Below, one piece after another: positions 1 to 11,372 of a stretch of 64,000 nt of DNA. Numbering within the stretch: the stretch's first letter is position 1; each line of letters begins with the position of its first letter. The notes beneath the pieces are model-generated. The model saw nothing but the letters and a program-made list of their open reading frames with translations, made no database searches and was not told the DNA's origin. The position numbers and the translations under genes were made by a program. The stretch spans positions 434,001-498,000 of the forward strand of contig OX335650.1 in the NCBI GenBank assembly GCA_946894095.1, in the 5' to 3' direction. The stretch comes from Incurvaria masculella. Taxonomy: Eukaryota > Arthropoda > Insecta > Lepidoptera > Incurvariidae.

Positions 1-1143
1 AGTATAATACATTAAACAACCTAAAATTAATTGAATTTATAACCTCGAGTAAGTAACCAAATTTGTAGCATAATAAAATATAAAAGTGAAATATCCTAAA
101 AAGAACGATAAAAATAATAAATTATAAAATTGTCATCACATAAATTCGCTATGAATAAACTGAAATAATCTTAAATCCAAGACTAACGGCAACCTCGATT
201 ATTAAATATTTTCATTTAGTTAATTATTGATCATTCGGTCGGGAGTTGCTTACGTAAACAATAATAGTTATGTAAAACTAAAAAACTCTCCACAAGGCGT
301 CAAGCGCATCTTCTTGTTTGCCGGTGCCTCCCAACAGTCGACTTTCGTTATTTTTCGCAAGAAACGGTTCTTATCTTGTTATTCAACCGGGACATGTCTC
401 CAACTGATATATTACACAAATATGAATAGGCTTTCAGTCGGCGGTGTCGGTGGAACCGGAGTCCATTCCGCTGAACGCTATTTGCGCGAACTAAAGCTTT
501 TGTTTGCTCGCATAAAGCGCCAAAATAATATTTGCCTCGACGGTACTAGTGAAGACCGCTCGTGTAAGTTTCTAGGCTGACTCACAGAAACACAGAGGGC
601 TTCATAAAGAGGCTCAGTGCGAAAGCAACTTGTCACGTCGTCGACAATCAGTCATTGTGACAGGGCCCGAGGGCCCACCCAGCACTCACTACCGAGCCTC
701 GTACGCGCAGCTGAGAGGGTGATCATATAATAGATCGTACGTATTGTCTTTGCGCCGGCTGCCCGGCACAATAGACAACTATAACTTCGGAGCTTCTCAG
801 CCATTGAAATAAATATGAGCCAGAAGAAATGAAAATCATTTGGAAGTTGAATTTAGTCAAATTTACCTTTACTTGCTCGGATCTTTAGGATCACTGCATT
901 CGGCTATAGTGTCACATAGCTTATTCTGCGCGTGGCCAAAATCGGAACTAAACGGTCGCCATCTTGAACGTTCATCTTCGCTGCTACGGGGATGTGTTGC
1001 CATTATAAGAATGCAAGTTACCCACTGCTTACTTATTTTAGGCTAAGGTATTTTCTTGTTAAGTAATTATTAGTTTGTGAAGGTTGAAAACAAAACTAGT
1101 GGTAGTGAGTAACCAGACTTCTACAACCCCCATTTTTGGGTAT
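1..1143. other. Unassigned AT-rich flank
   Basis: I recognise no gene or repeat here. The sequence is AT-rich up to about 230, then moderately GC-rich between 600 and 780, including a GGGCCC-ga-GGGCCC palindrome near 663. An open frame at 227-580 has no recognisable motif and I do not support it as a gene. Confidence 0.4.
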
Positions 1144-1191
1144 GCTTAGTAATAGGGTTCCGTTTTCACCCTTTGGGTACGGAACCCTAAA
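1144..1191 (+). mobile_element. GACG element, 3' end fragment
   Basis: Only the last ~48 bases of the GACG-family repeat are present: GCTTAGTAATAGGGTTCCGT followed by the ACCCTTTGGGTACGGAACCC terminus. The internal (GACG)n and the head are missing. Confidence 0.8.
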
Positions 1192-2665
1192 TGCTGTGCA
1201 TTTGATTGTGTATAAAAGAGCTTTCACATTTTTGTGATACGAATCACTGCCTCCACCAGTCGGGTTGATTCGAAGGCTTACAAGAAAAAACTTGCGAAAT
1301 GCATAACAAGTTTCCATCTACATGCGGGCAAGATTCAAGTGAAACTAATAGGCTGTATATTGAAAGGATCTTTCGTAATAACTTTATTTTTTAAAGTTGC
1401 AGCCCAAAAATCCTTTTTTATGAACTATTCCGTCATAGCTGTTATAGGCCTAAAATTATGTTTCTTTAATCTTACATTCAACATTTAGAATGTACTTTAC
1501 AATACATATTCATATACTTTGATATGGCCTGCATTATACTAGCTATTTAAACTATCTTGAGTAGTATAGCTGATAAAAAATCAATGCATGTGAAACTCTT
1601 CGTCAACTACAGTAGTTATCATCGAAGCACGTATAGGTGTTTTCAAGTTGAGCGGTGATATCAGTAAGTTGAAACGGGTCAATATTACGGAAGCTATCAA
1701 ACAAAACATGAAATATCCTCAAGTCCATCCATTCCTTCCTCAATCCAAAACTGGAATTCCGGCTCTCAAAGGGAACCGATTCTCGCCGGAAGCGGCTCGT
1801 GAGTGATGATACATGTAATGGGTGAAGTCTTCCTTCAGCTGACAGGCTCGGTGGGGGCGAGGCGCGAAGAGCCTATCAGCGGCGCACGTTACCCTGCAGC
1901 TCTCCGTTCTTCTCTCTCGGAGAAACTCGGAGAAAGTCGACAACATAATCGTCTGAAACTGAGAAAAATTGTCTATAGCCATCCATGCAAGTCTCTCTCT
2001 CTTGCTGGCTCTTTTTATTCTGCAGATTATCACGCACGCTCGACGCCCATTGATAGTCAAGTGCTTATTTATCACGACGTGTGGCGTCTAAGCGAGCTCA
2101 CCTAAATGATCTGTCAAAGCTGTCAGATACAATGCAAAATTAAACATAATAGATTTGAATATTTTATATACTCAATCTATGTAATTGAATGACTAAATTT
2201 TCTCCATATTATTCCGAAATCGAATTGTTCTTAATTATGCTAATCAAAAGAAGTCGTGCTATGAAGGCATGGATAGCTAGTGTATTCGTACAGACTACGT
2301 ATGTCATTTCATTAATAATTAAATTAATTGTGCATATAAAGGTTTTTTTTTACAATCACCAGACGTAGTTACACTTCACGTAACTGTCACGCCAACGGTG
2401 CTTCCCATGGTGCGTTATATTGTGATATGTTGAATACTGTCGTTTGTGGGAGAGCAGACAAGTCCGTATAGTAGCTTCAAAGTGATTTGCGTGCTCTCTT
2501 TCACAGCATTCATTCAATATTACATTTACAAATTAAGTGAGGAGGGTCAGTGAAATCGCAAAGTTTCCAGAATTCTGTCAGGAAAGATAAAAGATAAAAT
2601 GGCTATTGACAAATTTCCGGAAAATTAACGCACTTTACAAGTTTCCTCCGACATAAATTCGCAGC
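1192..2665. other. Unassigned
   Basis: No gene recognised. At 1740-2105 both strands are open for about 100 codons, which argues for base composition rather than coding. A donor-like GTGAGT lies at about 1799 but no convincing exon adjoins it. Confidence 0.35.
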
Positions 2666-3064
2666 TTTTTTTTTAAGCGACCTGACATGGATGGCTAATA
2701 CCACACAACTAACGTTATGATATTAGCCCAATACACCACTTTCCCGAAGGAATTAGCTGCCATGCCAGGACCTTCCCTTTATGAGCACGGCTACATTGAA
2801 CTGGATGGAAAACACGGACAATTTTTCATTGCCGCTTCGACCATCTTTTCATCCAATGCGATAGTACCAACCCGGGCGGGCTTAAACCCTACCACCTAGT
2901 AGGGGAAGGGGACCTACAGTTTTACATGGATTCCGAACCATGGAGCAGCTCGCATTCGTGACGAAATGCACTTATCGAACTCGGAAAGAGAAAGACAGGG
3001 GTGCATGTCGGTATTGGGGTACGGTAGGCCAGTCCCCACGCCACTAGGCTACGAGCCGCTCAAA
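2666..3064 (-). mobile_element. tRNA-headed SINE (HaSE1-like), near full length
   Basis: Read on the minus strand, the element starts with a tRNA-like head (GCTCGTAGCCTAGTGGCG type, partly decayed). It continues through the shared SINE body (CTGTAGGTCCCCTTCCCCTA, a CCCGCCCGGGTTGGTACCAT type segment, GTCCGTGTTTTCCATCCAGT) and ends GTATTAGCCATCCATGTCAG plus an A-rich tail, seen here as T9 at 2666. The tRNA head with this body and tail matches the published description of HaSE1 in Helicoverpa armigera; the name is by memory of that description, not by alignment. It is non-coding and would be mobilised by a LINE enzyme. Confidence 0.85.
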
Positions 3065-3119
3065 TACGAGCTAGGGAGATAACGTTAGATCAATTCACTT
3101 TAGTGTTTGGACCGATAAT

Positions 3120-3160
3120 ATTCTCATCGTTCAGGCTACAGGCTGCAGGCTGCAGGCTCC
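3120..3160. repeat. Short AGGCTGC-type tandem repeat
   Basis: About four imperfect 7-bp units (AGGCTACAGGCTGCAGGCTG) lie just beyond the SINE head. The flank from 3065 to 3516 holds no other recognisable feature. Confidence 0.6.
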
Positions 3161-3516
3161 GGAGGATGCAGAGCTAATCCTTTGAGACGTGTTCCCACCG
3201 CCCGGCTCTCCACCTCCCGCTCCGCCTGCCCTGACCCCGGAGACTAATCCTCACGTCCTCGCCGACTCCGTATTTTTAAAGCTGGGAAAGCGAGCAGTTT
3301 CCGAGCTTGCAGCGTTCACAGCGTTCCGTACAAACACACCCAAACACATTTAATCTCCGAATGGGTACATTAGAGAGGCTTTCGGCGCCTTCATTTCGAA
3401 ACCAAAAAAGGCTAACCGTCCGACTCAGATATCATCAAGAGGATTTGAATATATCGCAAACCACTTATTTGGTTAGTAGAATTACAAGACTCACAATCCG
3501 CACAAGATTTTTTCGT

Positions 3517-3640
3517 AGAAGGCAATGAAAAATTGTCCGTGCTTTTCATTTGAACTATGTATAACATATATATATATAATGTAGGAAGGTTCTGGCATGG
3601 CACCTAATTCCTTCGAGAATGTGGTGTATTGGGCGAATTA
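3517..3640 (+). mobile_element. SINE body/tail fragment
   Basis: A decayed piece of the shared SINE body: GGCAATGAAAAATTGTCCGT, then after an AT-dinucleotide stretch (about 3567-3580) GGTTCTGGCATGGCACCTAA and GTGGTGTATTGGGC. Head and poly-A end are absent. Confidence 0.75.
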
Positions 3641-3920
3641 GACGTAATTGACTTTATCGTTTCAACACGATGTGAGCGAACACGCGGTGAGCGGTGTGCC
3701 ACGTGAAACAATAACTTTGTTACAAATCACAAAGGAAAAATTGCATGTCATATTTATCAAATCCAGCACCAAAATGTACTGCAAAACCGGCCAAGTGCGA
3801 GTCGGATTCGCACACGAAGGGTTCCGTACCATCGTACAAGATTTAACACAAAAAATTACGTTTTTTGTATGGGGACCCCCCCTTTATTTTTATTATTTCT
3901 TAATGTTACCCATGTGTTTA

Positions 3921-4388
3921 TGTGTTTATAGGTCTCCTTCAGGAAACATATCCTTTTTTATAGAAAAACTAGAAGAATGTTTATACAAAATTAATAAAAA
4001 CAATAGCAAATCAATAATAGTATGTGGGGACTTTAACGTAAATTTCTCATTAGATGCAGGGGGAAAACATGAATTTTCGGATTTATTCGATAGTTTTTTG
4101 CTTCAACAAACAATATTTGAGTTCACGAGGGTGACTAACACTTGTGCATCGTGTATAGATAATATTTTTACTGATAGTCAAGTCCATGGATCAAAGGTAT
4201 TTACAGGTATACAGTCAGACCATTATGCCCAGTTGATAACTGTAAAAAATGAATGCAAAATGAATGTCACACATTCATTCAAAGTGACAAGAACTGTAAA
4301 TAAGCATAGAATTGAATCCTTAAATATGGACTTGAATACTGAATTTGGTAAGGTTTCTGAAAAAATCTCTTTTAAACAGTTTTTTTAA
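3921..4388 (+). pseudogene. LINE 1 endonuclease domain, partial
   Basis: This frame encodes the C-terminal half of an apurinic/apyrimidinic-type endonuclease. YRSPSG, then GDFNVNF (the D-x-N active-site element), then SDHY (the terminal catalytic D-H pair) appear in the usual order and spacing. In this family the enzyme nicks the target DNA to prime reverse transcription. The catalytic N-terminal Asn/Glu motifs are missing because the copy is 5'-truncated. An open frame from 3648 is an accident of fusion with the host GACG element. The frame runs to a stop at 4388 just after a T7 run (4380-4386). Removing one T there joins it to the downstream reverse transcriptase frame, so this is a single-base frameshift. 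Confidence 0.8.
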
Positions 4389-6438
4389 TACCTTCATGAA
4401 TTATGTAAATATGCATATGCCACTAAAACGCATAAAAATATCGAACAAAAAAAAGTTTGCAGAGTGGGCTACACGTGGTATCATGGTTTCAAAGGAAAAA
4501 TTATTTCTATTGTATGATTTATTGAAGTTAAACAAAAGTACAGACCTTAAGTCATATGTATCTCTCTACAGCAAAGTTTTTAAAAAGGTCACAATTAGGG
4601 CAAAACAGTTGTTTTTAAGGGACAGAATACTAAATTCCGAAAACAAGATTAAAATGGCCTGGAGTATAATCAAAGAAGAAACGAGCAAAGCACCTATTAT
4701 TGAAAATACTCAACTCAAATTAAAAATTGGGGCAGACATTGTATCTGATGGTTGTAAGATTGCAAATTACTTCAATAAATACTTCACTTCAGTGGCTAAA
4801 ACCTCAACAAATAAAATTGACTCCAACACACAGTTAGCATTAAATCACCTGCAGGATTATACAACACGTAGCACTGCATCAGTTACTTTCGGTCCTCTCA
4901 CATACTTAGAAGTTAAAAACATTATTAGAGACCTTAAGTCTAAACGTTCTCAAGATCTTTGGAATATTTCCCCCAAATTACTAAAGTCATTAACAGGTGT
5001 CATAAATCCTCTAAAACAAGTTATAAATCAATGTCTAGAAAATGGCACATTTCCCGATTCCCTCAAAATAGCAAAGGTCATACCATTATATAAAAAAGGA
5101 TGTCACAATAATGTTGAGAATTACCGTCCGGTCTCCTTACTACCAGTTTTCAGCAAGGTTTTTGAAAAAGTTATGGAAAAACGTTTGACTCACTTCTTCA
5201 CTAAACACGATCTACTAAATTTCAGACAATTTGGATTTCGCAAAGGTAAGTCAACAGGAGATGCCATTGCAGCTATGATAAAAACTTTATTAACATCTTT
5301 GGATGATTCTCAGCACACATATGGCATTTTCTGTGACTTATCAAAGGCATTTGACTGTGTAAGACATGATATATTGTTATTAAAATTAGAGTATTATGGA
5401 GTAAGAGAAAAAGAGCTACGTTTATGTGAAACATACCTAGAAAACAGAAAACAAATATGTGAGGTCAGTGGTATAAAATCGGATGTTGACCCTGTTACAA
5501 TAGGAGTACCGCAAGGCTCTATCCTTGGTCCATTATTCTTTCTGATTTATGTGAATGACATTTCCGGTTCAATCGGGCAAGACATAGAACTAGTTATGTT
5601 TGCAGATGACATCTCAGTAGTTTTGAAAAACAAAAATATAATTGAACTACGGGAGGTTTTCTTGTCAGTAATTAAGTCGCTCACATCATGGTTTGAACAC
5701 AATAATCTATTGTTAAATACTAATAAAACGAATGTAATGCATTTTGTTCTTGGGGCACATAGGCGTAAAAATAATGAAGACGTAACCAATACTGTAGAGG
5801 AATTATCGTTAAACATGGCTAATGAATTAACTTTTCTGGGATTAATAATTGACAATAGATTCTGCTGGAAACCCCACATAGACAGTCTTGCTGGTAAACT
5901 GAGCTCAGCCTGTTATGCCATTAAAAAAATCAAGGAACTCTGTGGCACGCAAGCTGCAAAAACTGTCTACTTTGCTTACTTCGATAGTCTCATGTTGTAT
6001 GGACTAATGTTTTGGGGAAATGCAGCAGAAGCAAATAGAATATTTGTCTTGCAAAAAAGAGCCTTGCGTTGTATTCTTAGCATGAAAGCTATAGATTCTT
6101 GTAGGAATGTATTCAGCGAAATAGGAATTATGACCCTACCTAGCGCATATGTGTATCAAAATATCTGCCATGCTAGGAAATATAAGCACCATAATACCTT
6201 AAATGCTGATGTACATGACTACGATACTAGACATAAAACTGATTTACAAAATGTTAAGCATAGGTCATCAAAATTTTCAAAAAGTTTTATATGCAATAGT
6301 ATTAGGTTATACAACAAAATTCCAGAGGAGATCAGGAAATTAGGAGATAAATGTTTTAAGAGCAAATTGAAATCAGTATTAATAAAAAAAAGCTACTACA
6401 CTATCCAGGAAGCCTTATTAGATAGAAAACTTGTTTAA
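4387..6438 (+). pseudogene. LINE 1 reverse transcriptase (ORF2 C-terminal part)
   Basis: RNA-directed DNA polymerase of a non-LTR retrotransposon. The frame is open from 4345, and the family-like part begins after the T7 run. Motifs in order: VIPLYKKG and NYRPVSLLPVFSKVFEK (fingers), FGFRKGKSTGDA, FCDLSKAFDCV (first catalytic Asp), GVPQGSILGP, and FADDISVV (catalytic Asp pair, FADD at residues about 419-422 counted from 4345). The thumb-like C-terminal region ends at the TAA at 6436-6438. All catalytic aspartates are present and there is no stop, so the polymerase core looks recently active. The copy as a whole is dead because the 5' half is missing and the frame shifts at 4380-4386. Active copies of the same family are therefore likely elsewhere in the genome. 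Confidence 0.9.
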
Positions 6439-6956
6439 ATTAAAGCTCATGACTACATACTTGACCGGGTACCTAACACGGTACTACCAATTAATTTTTT
6501 TTTATTATTATTATTATTTTCTATTATTTTTATTTTTTCTGACATGGGTACTACATTGTAGTATGAATTTGTTTATTTACTAACTTATATTTAATTTGAT
6601 ATTACCTTGTATCAAAAATGACGATGGCTTTTTACACCTGAATAATTTAGATCATAATTCCTATTAATTTAGAATAAGATGTCATTATAGTAGTCAAGAG
6701 TTTGCTCCTCACCAATGTATATAATGTTCTTATAATAATGTTCTTTGTGAGCAGTAGTAATCAATCAATCACTGTAAACTAGTTTGTAAGTATCACTGGA
6801 AAAAATAATAATACAATGACCAACCTGACGAAGTTTCTTGTCGGCTCTTCTTCGCCAGAAGTAATCGAACCGACAGGAAAAAAAAAATGACAAATCCGAG
6901 TGTGTAATATACATCTAATGGAGGAAATAAAGAAACTGAAACTGAAACTGAAACTA
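6439..6956 (+). other. LINE 1 3' UTR with (AAACTG)n tail
   Basis: Non-coding 3' region after the stop. It ends GGAGGAAATAAAGAAACTGA followed by repeated AAACTG units, a microsatellite-type LINE terminus, and then the flanking GACG element resumes. Confidence 0.8.
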
Positions 6957-7410
6957 TTTGTTTTTATAGCGGCAAAATAAATACATATTCTGTGAAAATT
7001 TCAGCTGCCTACCTATTACTGTTCATGAGATACAGCCCTGTGACAGACGGACGGACGGACAGCGGAGGCTTAGTAATAGGGTTCCGTTTTCACCCTTTGG
7101 GTACGGAACCCTAAAAATTCGACAAAAGGGTGCATATCTGCCAAGAAAGCAACGGTGGAAAATTAATGGACATTTTGTTTCATGTGTCAATGTCAACACT
7201 ATCGCCATAAATATTTGGACCAAATGTAAAAATCAATAAATTAAGATATTGTTTAAGTTCTCCCTGAGATACCCTTAAAACATGTCAAAGTATGTCGCCA
7301 CTTGTAGTATTCCCTGTCACCTAAATATGCCCCCGGGCTAAATCATTAGCGTACTAGTAGAATAAAAATATCATTTACCCAGCTCCTATGCTTAAGCTGA
7401 ATTCAGTGAA

Positions 7411-7694
7411 AAAACCGGCCAAGAGCGAGTCGAACTCGCACACAAAGGTTTCCGTAACATCGCAAAAGATTTAACACAAAAAATCACCCTTTAATTTTTA
7501 TTGTTTTTTTTATTTTACCTATGTGTTGTTATAGCGGCAAATTAAATACACACTGTGCGAAAATTTCAGCTGCCTACTTATTACGGCTCATGAGATACAG
7601 CGACGCAACGGACGGACGGATGGACGGATGGACGTACAGCGGAGGCTTAGTAATAGGGCTCCGTTGACACCATTTTGGGTACGGAACCTTAAAA
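7411..7694 (+). mobile_element. GACG element, full length, diverged
   Basis: Both ends are present: AAAACCGGCCAAGAGCGAGT at the left and TTTTGGGTACGGAACCTTAA at the right, with GACGGACGGATGGACGGATG inside. Several substitutions against the other copies mark it as older. The palindrome in the head is mutated (GAGCGAGTCGAACTCGCAC). Confidence 0.85.
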
Positions 7695-8494
7695 TACTAT
7701 CGAGTCGGAATTATAAATCAGAGCTTACCACCGTTACTATGGTAACAAATATATCTCAAGTGAACTACATTAAAAGTTTGCACAGGCTATCTAACTTAGG
7801 TGATTCTATCGATTGAATATTTTGTCCTTCCCCGATTGTCACGTCCATGCAAATATTAGGATTATCTACGTGGTACCGTGAGAAGAACAACTATTACGAT
7901 CGTCCCAGCTCAACTCAAACTTACATAGTGTTATGAGCTGGTAAACTTAGAATGGTATTTGTATCAGTGAAGAAAATCAGTAATTCAATCATAATAAAAA
8001 ATATCTCAGTCACTGCATTCTTCGAAAAATTTCGAACGACTCTAATCTCAACTTTTTGATGCTTTCATTCTTTTGGGAGTGCCTAAAATTAACACACTTC
8101 TAGATGGAAGGTGCTTCATAAAAAAATAATAAACATCTTTGATAGCACATTTTGCACATGATCATTTATCTTCTAGGGTACACAAACGTACACCACTAAT
8201 TTAAAATTTACAGTTCACGTATTCAGGCCACACTATAAGCTAGTTAGGATGGATTCCAGTCACGGAGATCGACGATCTCCGTGTATTCAAGTGGATCCGA
8301 AAATATTAGAATATAAAATAACAGCCCAATATATTTTATTTATTTCTCAGATTCTATCTCAACAAATTCGTATACAGGATTGTATTTTTAGGCACATTGG
8401 AATAACGTAAAAGAAATAACGTCGTTATCTCAAAACAAGTGTAAATCATTTTACACGAACTTGAACTTGATCGACGCTAGAATTTTAAGGACGG
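7695..8494. other. Unassigned, with a short perfect hairpin
   Basis: No gene or known repeat recognised. A perfect hairpin at 8261-8283 (CACGGAGATC-GAC-GATCTCCGTG, 10-bp stem, 3-nt loop) is the only structure seen. Confidence 0.4.
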
Positions 8495-8975
8495 TTATAG
8501 AATAAGGGTCTCCTGATACGGAACAATATAATTTGAAGGAGCTCGCTCAACTAATAGAATCCAATAATTTGGCCCACATGTCTCCTCCACTGGTATATAT
8601 TCCTCAATGAGATTGCGGAGGTCCAACCTCAGCCCTTTGTTAATGGCTTTTACCTGGCTCGTGAGAGGTCTTACTCCACTTGAGACCCTTGTACGGAGTA
8701 GCCCCTTGCATGAAATAATATTTTCTCCATGGACGATAAAAAGGTAAAAAATCACTGCGCAGATCAGTTAATTTTTCCTTAACGTCAAATCCACATATAT
8801 ATCTTTTAATAAGGAGAATATTTTCCCTACAAACTTCCATCTCTTCATACTTAGCTCTATAGTTCATGGTGCTTTCTTTCATCTCTGGTTTGATCTACAC
8901 GTCCAAACCATCTCAACACACTTTTCTCAACTATCTTTCCCATTACTCGTTTTAGTTGGTTGCTCTCCTACCCAG
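8495..8975 (-). pseudogene. Decayed coding remnant, probably a LINE C-terminal region
   Basis: On the minus strand, 8975 down to about 8885 reads through KSVLRWFGRVDQTRDER, which resembles the LRWFGHV motif near the C-terminus of several LINE polymerases. Below it, two overlapping frames (8882-8640 and 8755-8495) have protein-like composition and would join with one frameshift near 8700. I do not recognise the family of that part, and it could be a different retrotransposed sequence. No start or promoter is evident. Confidence 0.35.
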
Positions 8976-9439
8976 CTGTTGCGCAATTATTTAGTTTCAT
9001 AATAGTTTTTGATAATAACAGATTTTATTTTATTATGAAGGATCGTGTGCATTGTTTTTAGGGTCTGTCGCAAAAATCGAAAAAATGGACTCGCAAGGCC
9101 TGGCTCTTGTGTCTGTATGTTGGTCACACGCATAGATAAATTATCTATGAAGAATTTATCTCCTATTGTAACGGTTGTTGTAGGACCAATATTTGTGCAA
9201 TAACGCATTACTTATACTCAAGATATTTTGAGAAAAGGTTAGATTTCTGAAGGGCTTATTTTGTATGAAATTTCAAAATAATTATCAGGCGACGGCGAAT
9301 TTCTTCCACGTCCAGCAGTGGCGGGACCCTCGGCCGTGATCATGTTCACGCTTGACCGGTTTTTTTATAACTAAAAGTGGTTCCCTACTGCTACTCCCGC
9401 CCCGAGGAAGGTTAATTGAAGTATCAAAATGTATGGGCA
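8976..9439. other. Unassigned
   Basis: No gene recognised. CAGCAGTGGCGGGACCCTCG near 9313 resembles the CAGCAGTGG of LINE 3' coding ends but is too short to assign. Confidence 0.35.
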
Positions 9440-9718
9440 TCCATACTTAATATTATAAATGCGAAAGTAACTCTGTCTGTCTGAAGCGTTTTCACGCCTA
9501 AACCACTGAACCAATTTGGATGAGTTTCAGTATAGAGATAGTCGGGACCTTGAAGAAGGATATAGGCTACATTTTGTAGCGGAAATTAAACTGGAAGGGG
9601 TTGAAACAAAAGTTTGTATGGGGAACTCATATAATATGCAGGAATTAAGTCGGCTCAACATCAGTTCAAAACAATCTTAACCCGAGCGGATCCGGGTACC
9701 TCAGCTAGTACTATTTTG
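9440..9718 (+). mobile_element. Helitron-like non-autonomous element
   Basis: The repeat begins A|TCCATACTTAATATTATAAATGCG and ends CAGCTAG|T. A 5' TC, a 3' CTAG (fits CTRR) and insertion between A and T are Helitron hallmarks. A short stem ACCCG...CGGGT (9679-9697) sits upstream of CTAG where Helitrons carry a hairpin. A second copy is at about 38773-39154. It codes for nothing. The Helitron assignment rests on termini only. Confidence 0.55.
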
Positions 9719-10367
9719 GTTTTGAACCCGAACCCGATAGTCCCTACTTGATATTTTACCATTGAACCAACACAAATAAACTTTTTTGGCATACATTTTC
9801 CCGAAACACTTACACATTACTAACTGAGGGTGTTGCTACATTGTTTAAAATTAATATTTTCCCTCACAACTTACATCCCAAATAACAAAGCAGAAATCGT
9901 ATCAATTTCAATTAAAGTTGTAGCCAGGTGCGCGCTGAACCCGGGAGCTCTCTGTGGATGCGAGCTCCTGGCAGGCTCCGCGCGGTCGGAGGCACTCACC
10001 GTGCCGTATAGCAGCGCTGTAACGGCCCAACGAGGGCCTCTAAATCTGAAGAGCCTTTGTCGGCCTAATTGACTATAGGAAACCGGAAAGGGGTTCTTAT
10101 TTATGTCGGCAACGGGGCTCGGGGGGTGGAATGTTTTACGATGGAATAAAACGGGAGAGATGGGTCCGCCCGCTGCGCTGGAATATGTCTTTGGACGGGC
10201 CGCTGTAACTTTTACTGCTGCGATGGCCTTCGATGTTACACATTTTGTCCGTTCGTTTGTCCGTTGGCATTTTCCAAATGTACAAGGCCTCAGCCAACTT
10301 CGACGGTTGCAGCAGAAAATAGAGGAACTATATCATATATTCTATTGAGTGTGGATTTTCTCAATGC
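9719..10367. other. CpG-rich unassigned stretch
   Basis: The interval 9930-10260 is GC- and CpG-rich, unlike its surroundings. Open frames exist on both strands, none with recognisable motifs. A donor-like GGTGAGT on the minus strand at 10000 is noted under rejected items. Confidence 0.3.
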
Positions 10368-10917
10368 TTAAGGCGGCCCAACCCGGCGGGACTAACTCAT
10401 TCGCGGGCACGGTACAAAACCGTGCTGTTGCGCTCTGGGACGTTCTCTGTTTCAAAGAATAAGTCAGGCTCCGTGATGAGGAAGATGCAACATGTCCACA
10501 AAAAAGACAATGTGCATAGTGTATGATTTGGTAAGATTTACGAAAATTTTAATTTCAAAACGACTTATAGCTAAAAGTAAACCACGACCGCTGTAGTCAA
10601 AAATCGAAGAAACACCAAAGATATTATATATCTTGATTAAATAAGCTATGTCTGATGACTAATCTTTTTAAGATGTTCTTACTTTATCATTGCGTAATCC
10701 ACCTCCAAAGTTATTGTATAAAACGCGCGAAAAATGCGATATTTCGGACCTTATAACTTAGAAACAAAACACAATTTTACAATGCCAATGGTCATCAGAC
10801 ATCAAGTTCGAACAAATAAAGCTATTTTGAGCAAAATTTTGGATCTCTGACAAGAAATATGGGCGTGATCTTGTTTGCCCTTTTGTATGGGGAGATGAGC
10901 GGGATGGGCCACCTTAA
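10368..10917 (+). mobile_element. TTAA-flanked MITE, copy 1
   Basis: TTAA duplications at 10368-10371 and 10914-10917 bound a 542-bp element whose ends are inverted: AGGCGGCCCAACCCGGCGGG at left, and the complement of GCGGGATGGGCCACC at right. Near the left end is a small palindrome GCACGGTACAAAACCGTGC. Three more copies are in this window (32817, 40014 reversed, 46765 reversed). A TTAA duplication is characteristic of piggyBac-type transposases, so this is likely a non-autonomous passenger of that superfamily. It encodes no protein. Confidence 0.85.
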
Positions 10918-11326
10918 GATTAACCTTAAACTAACCAAACCTTACCTACCTAAGATTTTGATAAGTGTTAACAACGATTTCGTCTAGTACTGGGCACTGA
11001 ATTATTACATATGGAGAAAGCACATTATGAATTCTGATAAGTAAGGAATACATTCATTTACACTCTCTGTCTGTACTAAACCTATACTTCGGCGGTGCCA
11101 GATAATGCAGGCTTTATCTCTTAATACCATCAATACTTCTCTTATTCGATTTGAAAATTGGAAATATATTTATTTTACCCTATTTTTCTTAACGATCTAT
11201 CAGTTTGTATGTAACTCGGTACAACTTAACAACCTTGAAAGTAATGAAATATTAAATAGAATGCTTCTCTAAAAACCAGAAAAAACATTTTTTTTAAAAT
11301 TAATCCTAGTGTGTTAGTAATCATAC
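10918..11326. other. Unassigned
   Basis: AT-rich; nothing recognised. Confidence 0.35.
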
Positions 11327-11372
11327 TATATGGATCTAATAGAGGAAATAAAGGAATTGAAACTGAAATTAT
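11327..11372 (+). mobile_element. LINE 3' terminus fragment related to LINE 1
   Basis: GGATCTAATAGAGGAAATAA AGGAATTGAAACTGAAATT matches the 3' terminus of the LINE at 3920-6956. It is a severely 5'-truncated insertion of the same or a related family. Confidence 0.6.

Larger units (their letters stand above)
3920..6956 (+). mobile_element. 5'-truncated non-LTR retrotransposon (LINE 1)
   Basis: The element spans the back half of an APE-type endonuclease, a complete reverse transcriptase and a 3' UTR of about 520 bases ending ATAAAG plus (AAACTG)n. There is no ORF1 and no endonuclease N-terminus, as expected from incomplete target-primed reverse transcription. It sits inside a GACG element with a likely short target duplication. 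A related 3' end is at about 11327. The coding part has one frameshift. It belongs to the Jockey/CR1 group of APE-type elements; the exact clade is not assigned. Confidence 0.85.
3783..7117 (+). mobile_element. GACG element split by a LINE insertion
   Basis: The left part (3783-3919) carries AAAACCGGCCAAGTGCGAGT and GGGTTCCGTACCATCG. The right part (about 6956-7117) resumes at TTATAGCGGCAAAATAAATA, passes through CTGTGACAGACGGACGGACG and ends ACGGAACCCTAAAAA. Placed together they reconstruct one ordinary copy, so the LINE between them arrived later. The site shows ATGTGTTT on the left and ATTTGTTT on the right, a plausible target-site duplication. Confidence 0.85.

Noticed and set aside
1740..2105. 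Overlapping ~100-codon ORFs on both strands.
   Set aside because: Mutual overlap and no motifs; composition effect.
10000..10332. Minus-strand frame open for ~111 codons ending at a GGTGAGT donor-like site.
   Set aside because: It lacks a start codon and a clear acceptor, the region is GC-rich so open frames are expected, and plus-strand frames are open too.
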